A stretch of 64,000 nucleotides of DNA from Eudorina sp. 2006-703-Eu-15 (Eukaryota > Chlorophyta > Chlorophyceae > Chlamydomonadales > Volvocaceae), in NCBI GenBank assembly GCA_003117195.1, contig BDSI01000003.1, positions 1,783,073 through 1,847,072 on the forward strand. Reading direction: 5' to 3'. This document shows positions 56,501 to 64,000 of this stretch, one piece after another. Every line of letters starts with the position of its first letter. Position 1 is the first letter of the stretch. The notes under the pieces are model-generated. The model ran no database searches. It was not told where the DNA came from and saw only the letters and a list, made by a program, of their open reading frames with translations. Made by a program: the position numbers and the translations under genes.

Positions 56501-56756
56501 CGATAGAGGCTGGTGAGGAGTCGGGCTGCGGGCTTGGGGGGGTTCGGAGGCGAGGGTCCAGCGAAATCCGCCTCGCCACGCGCTCCTGCGATGATGGTGG
56601 CGACTGTGGGGATGGGGATGGAGGTGTGGACGGGGATCGCCGCTCCGTCAGTGGCAGCGCGCCGCAGACCTCGGCCTCTGCTGGCGGCGGTGTCAGGCCG
56701 GGGTGGAGCACGACGGACTGTGAGGCGCCGAGGTGGATGGTCGCCGACCGAGGCAA
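50595..56756 (-). CDS. Sucrose-phosphatase-like HAD protein with giant low-complexity N terminus
   Basis: Exons in coding order: 56756-52838, 52506-52404, 52056-50595; phases agree. The C-terminal half follows the order of the S6PP branch of HAD phosphatases: LALVVDASSLM at the end of exon 1, RRLWEGSQRVRPGLLVLATS (motif II Thr), PDVLLLALGTQLAY, WSELLDRSYD, IICLEVHS, LPPAAGKAAALQYALRRLGL (motif III Lys) and VVAVGDSDRDAEML (motif IV). Motif I is abnormal: DASS instead of D-x-D-x-T, so the acid/base Asp is missing and phosphatase activity is doubtful. The first exon is an open frame of about 1,300 codons rich in Ala, Gly, Pro and Ser. Within it, VVVYRHRPTGQWVWQPLLSV, then LEFYLVAQPP and PGHYLIRAP look like a beta-rich module, perhaps a starch-binding type; this is weak. 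The true start could be downstream of 56756. Long insertions split the domain. Confidence 0.72.
52703..52750 (-). repeat. Shared intronic core, copy d
   Basis: On the minus strand GTAGGAAATTGGTAGGCACA then CTGCGCTGCTGCTG, in intron 52507-52837 of the HAD gene, sense direction, after a G-rich run. Confidence 0.8.
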
Positions 56757-58499
56757 GCCATGTAGGGGCGGAAGGTCCGCTGCGCGCTCCTGCTCCTGGG
56801 GGTGGTGCAGTTATGGGAAAGCGTGAGCATTGAAGCGACGGCTGCCGTCAGAAATTGCAACGGACATCGGGCGGCTGCACGCATCCAACCCTTATCCTCA
56901 AAGGCAGCCCTTACCCGAAAGCAGCGCAGAGCCAGCCCGATCATCAGCCATACTGCGAAAATTACTTACCCGTGATATGGTTCCACATTCTGCGGCGCGA
57001 TGCGGAATTGCGCCCCTAACGCTTGCAGCTCGGCGTATGGCCCTGGGACAGAATGGCCAGTCGCCCAGAGAGATCAACTCAGCACCAGTTTGCGACCTTG
57101 CTCCCCGTGCAGGACCAACGGGTTCTGTGAAGAGGTGGCACAGGCATAGTGGTGGCCGCCGTGTGCGTGGACCTTTAGCGGAAAGGCTCAAAATATTCTG
57201 AACTGGTGTAATTGATGCTCCATTGGTCATACAGCGGATTGACGCCCACGGATTGGAGCTCTGTGGCTGCTGCGGCGCGCAATGCGCCATCGCCTCAAGA
57301 GCCGTGGGGGCTTCGCGCCCATTACGCGGTGGCGACTGATACTGGTGCCCTCACGTATGGGTTATCCTCAACCTTCATGCGCGCAGGCAATGGGCATGCG
57401 ATGCGAGTGTACTAAGACACCGTTTAAAGTATGTGTATTAGAGATGGGTACACAATTAAAGTATGGTCCTTTGGAAACAGCTGAAAACGACGCAAACAAT
57501 TTCATCACACGCTGCTTATGATAAAGCAACGAACAGAGTACCGGGTCCGTCGTGTTTGAGCTGGATGACTTTGCACACGATTGATCCTCGCATGAATGCC
57601 TCAGCTTTCTAGAATGTCTTCTTGATCACGAGCGCAATGAGGCTCAAGGGGATGTTCATGAGTTCGTTGTTCGGCATCATAAACGTCGTAAGCAACCCGC
57701 AAGCCCCAGTTGAAATATCTAATGTTGATATGCGCATCAATCTCATTTTTGTTTGCGTGCACCGACCCTGCGCCGTTTGGAGCGATTGTGTTGTTAGAGT
57801 GTCGCGCTTCATTTTTGGCATGCGTATGTCTGGCGTCCCATGTGTAAACCATAAACAACATTATTTCATTTATCTTTATACGAAAGATGGATAGAGATTA
57901 GAGAACATTGCCAAAGTTGACAACAACACCGCCGTACATTCAATTTCTCTGTTGCCAAGCACCGACAGCAGCGTATTGCGCTACTGATGGGACGTACATG
58001 CAAGCACAGGTGTTCTAGCTGGTTCTGCTAGGGCAGTCATGGGACCATTCTGACGCCTGAGTTGTAGATGCGCGCTCACCTACACGAACTGTGCTTGGCC
58101 ATCCAGATCGGTATGCTGTGGCATCCGTGACTTTGCTTGCAAATATCGTTATTAGTTGCTCTACGATTGCAGTTCGGTTCGCTTTGGGTCGTCACATCTA
58201 GCCCGCTTGGCAGCTTGCATGCTCTCTGCGCTTCGTGGGATATTACAGCGCTGGGTCGGCATGACGACCGAGGTGCAAACAGTTGACGGGGGTGAGGCTC
58301 CAGCGGTACCCGCAGCGGCCAACCCAGCTTGTAGCGCGGACTATTCTGCCACAGCAGCAACGAGGAGACTCAAGCGAACAGGTGATACAGCACACGCTGG
58401 TGATTTGTCTTTGGCGGCTCCACGAGCGGCAGGAGCCCAAAGACAAAATCGCGGGTCCGACTTCCTTGTGTAGGACCCTCAACCAGCGAGGCCGCGGAC
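56757..58499. promoter_or_regulatory. AT-richer region between the divergent HAD and CTD phosphatase genes
   Basis: About 1.7 kb between two outward-facing start codons. GC drops clearly from about 56850. Open frames at 57622-57894 (+) and 57609-57821 (-) overlap each other and match nothing I know. The frame at 58156-58473 (+), with MTTEVQTVDGGEAPAVPAAA from an internal ATG at 58261, could be an alternative first exon of the CTD phosphatase but runs into a stop. No individual promoter motif is certain. Confidence 0.4.
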
Positions 58500-61400
58500 A
58501 TGAAGCGCCCGCGGACAGCTCCAGCAACGCCCATTGATAACGGCGTTAATATGGGCAACCCATCTGCCGGCAAGCTCACGGTACGCTGGGTTCTGGACCG
58601 TCCTACGAACGCTGCTTTATGTCAGCGTTGTGCAGCTTTGAGAAGTGATTGGGTTCCACATTTTGTTTGTGGCCATGCGCAGTGTGAAGCGCCTAATGGG
58701 TTGAGTCCTTTCCAACTCCCCTGTATTCTTTGGGCCTGGCCCATTCCCTTAGCAAGTTTGCGAACACGAGCTGCATGGACTCTCGCGTGCACCGTTCTGA
58801 CGTTTGATGAGCGCATGGACGCTAGTATTGCTGGCTTCGTTTGGCAACTTCCATCTGTACCCGCGGACGCCGATGCCATCTCCATCTCGTCCGCGAGCTC
58901 ACGCGGCATACACCTAGGATACCCAACCCAGTCTGTTCACCATGCCACCCCGCGCCATCTTGCATCCAATCGCGCCACACAAACGAGCACCGCCAACACT
59001 ATTGTGTGTGTGACAGAGAGAGCCCCAGAGCGCGACCGCCCTTTTTACCCCTGCCTGCCCCGCCTGCCCTTCCTTCTTCTTGCACAACCCAGGTATGCGA
59101 TCCTTCGGATGCCCGCTATGGTGCCGCCTCTGACATGCTCCCTGTCACCCACGCCGGCCGCCCGTCCACCACTGCCTCTGCACCCGCCGCCCTCAACCGC
59201 ACACTCCGCTCGCAGCCCTCCGTCTCCACATCACACGCGGCCGCGACGGGCAGCTGCAGCGCCAACGGCGCCATCGCCGCCGCCGCCACTCCCGCCGCCG
59301 CCACCATCCCCGCCCGGCACTGCGGCGCCATCAGCGGCGTCGTGGCGGCCCCCCAGCTGCAACCGCCGCCGCCGCATCAGCAGCAGAACCAGCAGCGCCA
59401 GCAGAACACTGAGGAGGGGCTCAGTCTGGGCGGCTGCGTGGACCCGCAGCTGCAGCCGCCGCAGCTACCGCTACAGCAGCCACAACACACCGCGCCGTTT
59501 CAGTTGCTGCCTGCCGTGCACCGATTCGGTCCGCCGCCGCCTGCGGCGGCGATCACGGCGACGGCGACGGCGGTCGTCTCGACTCCAGTGAGCACTGGCG
59601 GTGGCGCAGCCGCCGCCGCCACCGGCGGTGGCGAAAACTCCGCGCCTCGCAGCATCAGCGGCCAGACGCGTCACAGCCACAGCCACGGCCACCATCATCA
59701 CCAGCAGCACTCCCAGTCCCACAGCCACAGCCACGGCCCGGACGCCCCGGGGGTGCTGCCGCTGCCGCTGCAGCAGCACCCCCACCACCACCATGACGCG
59801 CTGGAGGAGCAGGTCTTCTCACCAGCCTTCCACCGACCAGGAACCACCGGCTCGGCCCCCTCCTCCGCACAGCCCTCACCCTCGGGATCGCCGCACCAGG
59901 GCGGCACCGCAGCACCCAGGGCGGCGCAGGGCGGCGGCCCGGCGGCGGCGGCCGCCGCGGCGGGTGTGGAGGTGGTGTCGACCCACCATCACGGACCCGC
60001 ATGCACGCAGCTGCACGCCATCGATCTGAATGTCGTGGACGGAGTGGCGGTTGATACGGACGATGACGAGCTGGGGCCGGCTGTGGCGGGACCTGCTGCT
60101 ACAGCCGCCGCCGCTGCGGCGGTGGTCGTGCAGCACGACGGCGGCGCCGCTGCGGCCGCGGGCGCAAGCGGCGATGCGTCCCATCCCCAACGGCCATCTG
60201 GGTCGCCACCGACCGCGGACCGGGCCGCAGTCGCGGCGGAGCAGGGGCGGGCTGAGGCAGCTGCTGGGGGCGTTCCCGCCGATGTCAAGACCAGTCACCA
60301 CCACCAGCACCATCAGCAGTGGCAGCAGCGGCACCAGCCGTGTGCACAGAAACAGTCGGCAGTAGCAGTGCCGCGCCAAGTGGCGGCGGCGCGGGCGGTC
60401 GACGAACCCGGCAGTAGCCGTAGCAGCAGCATTAGCGGCGGCGCAATCGAGGCGGTGGGCGAGGAGCTCAGCAGCAGTAGCAGCGAAGGTTTAGCGGGAG
60501 ATGAGGTCGCGGGGGTGGCGGCGGCCGGCGGCGGACTGGGCGACGAGGGCGACTTCTACGAATGTGAGAACGACGAGAATGCGCCTGTGGTGCGGAGCGC
60601 GGCGGCGGCCGTCGTCGCGCGGCGGTCGGTGCCAGTAGCGGCGGTAGCCGCACCTGCGGCGGCGGCGGCGGCGGCGCACCAGCAGCGATCTTCGGCGTCG
60701 CAACAGCAGCATGATGCCGTACTGGTGGCGTCGGCGCCGCGGGGCCTCGCCGCCGCCGTGTCAGCGGCGCTTCCTGCTGTGTCAGCGGCGGCGGCCGCCG
60801 CGGCCGCGGCGGCGGCGGCGGCCGTCGGCGCCGTACAAGCCGAGCAGCAGCAGCTTGAGGACGAGGAGGACGACGAGGAGGATGATGAGGATGCTTTGTT
60901 GGAATTCGACCCGCTTGCGTTCATTAAGCAGCTGCCCCCCCTGGAGAGCTGCGTGCCCGCCCACCGGCCCGTGCTGCTGCCGCTTCAAACGCGCGCGATG
61001 GCGCGCCGGAAGACGCTCGTCCTGGATCTGGACGAGACGCTCGTACACTCCTCCCTGGAGGCGGTGGACCGATCCGACTTCTCCTTCCCGGTTGTGTTCA
61101 ACGGCACGGAGCACCAGGTGTTTGTACGGCAGCGGCCACACCTCCGGGACTTCATGGTGGGTGGGTGGGGGCGGGGCGGGGCGGGAATAGGAAATTGGTA
61201 GACATATTTATACTACTGGGTGTGTGGTGGCGGGTGGGGCGGGGTGGGGCGGGGTGGGGCGGGTGGTTGGGTGGGGGCGACTCGTGGAGGGAGGGACGGA
61301 GGGGAGGTCAGGGAGCAGCAGCTCGGATGGTTCGCTCCCCACTGGTCTGCTCACACATACAGATGAGATGCCTAGAGACTTGGTTCTGGGTCGAGCCAGG

Positions 61401-62041
61401 GCGGGTCCGCTGCGAAACACACAAACACAGACCGCGCCTGTGCGGCTCTGTCCATCATCATGGTATATCACACCAGCAGCGGGAGTGGATGTGGAGGAAG
61501 GACGCGGTTTGAGGTCGGGCGGGGCGGGTCTCACAGCTACCCACAAACAACGCTGTTCACACCCCTCCTACATCGTAACCCCATCCCCGCCCCACCCCGC
61601 CCCGCCCTGCCTGCCCGGACGCCCACCGAGTCGCTGTCCCCGTCCCCGAACACTCCGCATCCCGCCGCCCTCACCCGGTCCCGCCCTGCCGGCCCCCCCG
61701 CCCCTCCCCTCCCCGCTCCTTTCCTTGATCAATAAAGACAGCGGAAAATCGCGAAAAGTTCACCGAAAAATCCCCTCCCCGCCCCTCTCCCATCCCCACC
61801 GGTGGCCAGGTCCGGGTGGCTGCCATGTTCGAGGTGGTGGTGTTCACGGCCAGTCAGCGGATCTACGCGGAGCGGCTGCTGGACATCCTGGACCCGCAGC
61901 AGCAGCTGGTACGGCACCGCATCTACCGGGACAGCTGCGTGGTGGTGGACGGAAACTACCTCAAGGTGTGTATATCGGTACATATCTGACTGGGCTCGAC
62001 GTTGGCACACACGTCGGGCCACACGCACACGCACACACCCC

Positions 62042-62121
<80 letters not shown>

Positions 62122-62653
62122 GGGCCAACGTCGAGGCCGACGTGTGTGTGTATATAGGGGACGTGTGCGTGTGCGTGTGGTGGCTTTTTTAACGTCGAAG
62201 GAATTGGTGCATGATAAACTGCGCGCCCGAGCACCCACCTCCACCCCTGCCAGGCCTCATGGCCCGCCCCGCCCCGCAACAAGCCCCGCCCACCCGTCCC
62301 TCATCCCCACGCCGCTGCTTGTCCCTTGGGTGTTGGTGGCCTCAGGATCTGTCCATCCTGGGCCGGAACCTGGCGCACACCGTCATCGTCGACAACTCGC
62401 CGCAGGCGTTTGGGTTTCAGGTGGGTGGGGGTTCTGGTCGTGGAGGGAGGGAGGTAGCGATGGGTGGCATTTCGTGGAGAGACGTTTTGCGATTTCGTTG
62501 TCTTGAGGGGAAGGCGGGTCAGGAGGCTAAGGGAAACGCCTGGGGTGTGGTGCTGCAGCCTACTGGTGGGAGACTGGGACTGGTGGAGGAAAGCCGTTGG
62601 CGGCGCTCCCAACCCAACCCAACCGACGCGTCCCGACCCCAACAGCGATGCAC

Positions 62654-62684
<31 letters not shown>

Positions 62685-62913
62685 TGTGCGATTTCTGCGA
62701 ATCGAACCCACACGCCCGCCCCCCTGCCCCTCCCTCTCGCCCCGTCAGGTCGACAACGGCATCCCCATCGAGTCCTGGTACGACGACGACAATGACGTGG
62801 AGCTGATCCGGCTGCTGCCCTTCCTGGAGTCACTGGCAGGGGCGGAGGTGGAGGACGTGCGGCCCCGCATCCGGTCGCAGTTCCGACTCCGGGAGCTCAT
62901 CGACCGGGCCTGA
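58500..62913 (+). CDS. FCP1/SCP-type CTD small phosphatase with long N-terminal region
   Basis: Mg-dependent aspartyl Ser phosphatase of the NIF/FCP1 family, which acts on RNA polymerase II CTD or related phosphoproteins, probably nuclear. Exons: 58500-58580 ([15 protein letters not shown] start), 59093-61156, 61810-61965, 62346-62420, 62749-62913; phases agree. Exon 2 encodes about 560 residues of Ala, Gln, His and Ser-rich low complexity, an acidic stretch ([19 protein letters not shown]), then the catalytic motif [10 protein letters not shown] near 61024-61053 and [12 protein letters not shown]. Exon 3 gives [19 protein letters not shown] and [17 protein letters not shown]; exon 4 [20 protein letters not shown]; exon 5 [17 protein letters not shown] to TGA at 62911. 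All catalytic residues look intact. Exon 1 is the least certain: the reading frame could instead start at the ATG at 59135. Confidence 0.93.
61185..61218 (+). repeat. Shared intronic core, copy a
   Basis: AATAGGAAATTGGTAGACAT then TATTTATACTACTG, about 28 bases past the donor of CTD phosphatase intron 2, after GTGGGTGGGTGGGGGCGGGG. The second half has diverged. Confidence 0.75.
62047..62118. repeat. CA dinucleotide microsatellite
   Basis: About 36 CA units in CTD phosphatase intron 3, flanked by GTCGGGCC and GTCGGGCCAACGTCG copies that form a partial inverted arrangement with CGACGTTGGCAC near 61996. A shorter CA tract is at 62649-62683 in the next intron. Confidence 0.95.
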
Positions 62914-64000
62914 CGTTGACCTGTACGACCGCCTTACTTCAGACTCCCGCCGGCCCCCCCCGGGGAGGGAGAGCGGGATTAAAGGGCGAGGGGACGGCAC
63001 GGTGGAGAGCCTAGTCCATATTTCCCTGCGTCGTTCGCTCCGTTTGTGTATGTGTATAAGATAGTTGAGCCGCGTGTGTGTGTATGTGTGTGTGTCGAAA
63101 CGTAACCCGCCCACTTCACTGTGTGCGTGTCTGGAGGGGTGAGGGGCCGAAATGGAAGTGGTGGGTGGGTGATTCGAACCGAACCCAAACCTCGAACTCG
63201 AACCCAATTCAGTACCCTCAAACTGGCTAGGGAGGTCGGGAGGGAGGGAGGGAGGGAGGGATAGGGAGCATGTGGGACACGGGGGAGGCGCCAGGTGCAG
63301 CTGAGCGGCGCCGCAGATGCCAGGGGCTTTAGGGCTTTAATGTTTAGTGGGATGGAGGAGGAGGAAAAGGAGGAGGAGGAGGATCGACCAGCTGCGCCCG
63401 GTGTCCATCCCAAAGGGGGGACGGGGTGTCTTCCGGCCAGGTACGAGGTGGGTACCTAGGGGTTTAGGATTGAGGCGGGTACCCGAGGTGGAGGCGGGAC
63501 AGGGCAGGGCAGAGTCCGGGCAAGGCGGCGAAGGAGGTCGTGGAGCTGGGCTCTGTTCGAGTCGGGGGTCGAGTCCGCCATCACGCCATCACTCCAGGGC
63601 TGGGTGGGTCAGCGGACTTGGTGGATGGCGCACTTCTCGGACGCCTCAAAAGGGCGGGGAGCGAGGGTGTGGGGGTGTGCATATGTGTGGGGAAGGCTAA
63701 AGACAGTGTGTATTCTTTGGCCGATGTGCCGACGGCCCCCCTCCCCTTCCCGGGGATTCGTCGGAGCCACGAGCCTACCAGGAGACTTGGAGACCTTGGC
63801 TTCGGCTGCCTGGAGGTGGCCTCAGGAGGGGAAGAGCCGTCGGGGGGGGCTTTGAAGTCGGAGGGCGTGGCATGGCAGACTGCGCGCGGTTGCGCAGGCG
63901 GCCGACAGCATGTGCTGTAGATGTGTTGTTGCATGGGTTGTTGGAGGATAAGAGCAGCAGCGGCTTATTGGTTCGGGGGCCAACGCCATCCCCCACCCCG
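62914..64000. other. Downstream flank of the CTD phosphatase gene
   Basis: No gene supported. Contains GT-rich microsatellite sequence (63075-63095), a GGGA repeat (63236-63262), and an A/G-rich tract (63353-63385). Open frames on both strands overlap and show no family features. If a gene lies here it continues beyond the window. Confidence 0.45.

Noticed and set aside
57601..57894. Small genes on either strand at 57.6-57.9 kb
   Set aside because: The two frames overlap each other, have no recognised family and sit in the promoter region between divergent genes; neither can be preferred.
1..64000. CRISPR arrays, rRNA genes, bacterial operons, phage genes
   Set aside because: None seen; the tandem repeats are minisatellites without unique spacers and the genes are intron-rich and eukaryotic.

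Overview
The window reads as nuclear DNA of a volvocine or other chlamydomonad green alga. It has very high GC, many short exons with GT-AG introns, long Ala/Gly/Pro/Gln low-complexity stretches, two secreted proline-rich wall or matrix glycoproteins, and a short interstitial tract of the TTTTAGGG telomere repeat known from Chlamydomonas. All calls come from reading the sequence; nothing was searched against a database. Gene models were built by splicing exons at GT-AG sites so that phases agree, then comparing with remembered family motifs.

Layout. 1-4731 (+): 3' part of a zeta-crystallin-type quinone oxidoreductase, its first visible intron filled with a CCCA tandem repeat. 6282-9365 (+) and 14122-16826 (+): two tandem paralogous signal-peptide proteins with huge proline-rich cores. 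Between them lie a SINE-like repeat and an hAT-type MITE with an 8-bp target duplication. 20485-24634 (-): a protein with a probable nuclease-like domain followed by a kinase-like domain. 24880-25275: SINE-like repeat. About 25880-30190 (-): decayed L1-type retrotransposon. 31592-32269 (-): possible small AT-richer gene. 33424-41927 (-): an 11-exon gene for a protein of about 1,350 residues with an N-terminal hydrophobic segment and a C-terminal U-box. 42952-47587 (+): SNIP1/DAWDLE-type FHA protein with a LINE fragment in intron 1. 50595-56756 (-): sucrose-phosphatase-like HAD protein with a giant low-complexity N-terminal region. 58500-62913 (+): FCP1/SCP-type CTD phosphatase.

The genes look like ordinary neighbours, not one pathway. 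The U-box and SNIP1 genes, and the HAD and CTD phosphatase genes, are divergent pairs sharing AT-richer upstream regions. Three features stand out across the window: a short conserved core that recurs at least 11 times and always inside introns; several unrelated interspersed repeat families; and single-base homopolymer indels that break otherwise good reading frames, which suggest sequencing error or recent decay.
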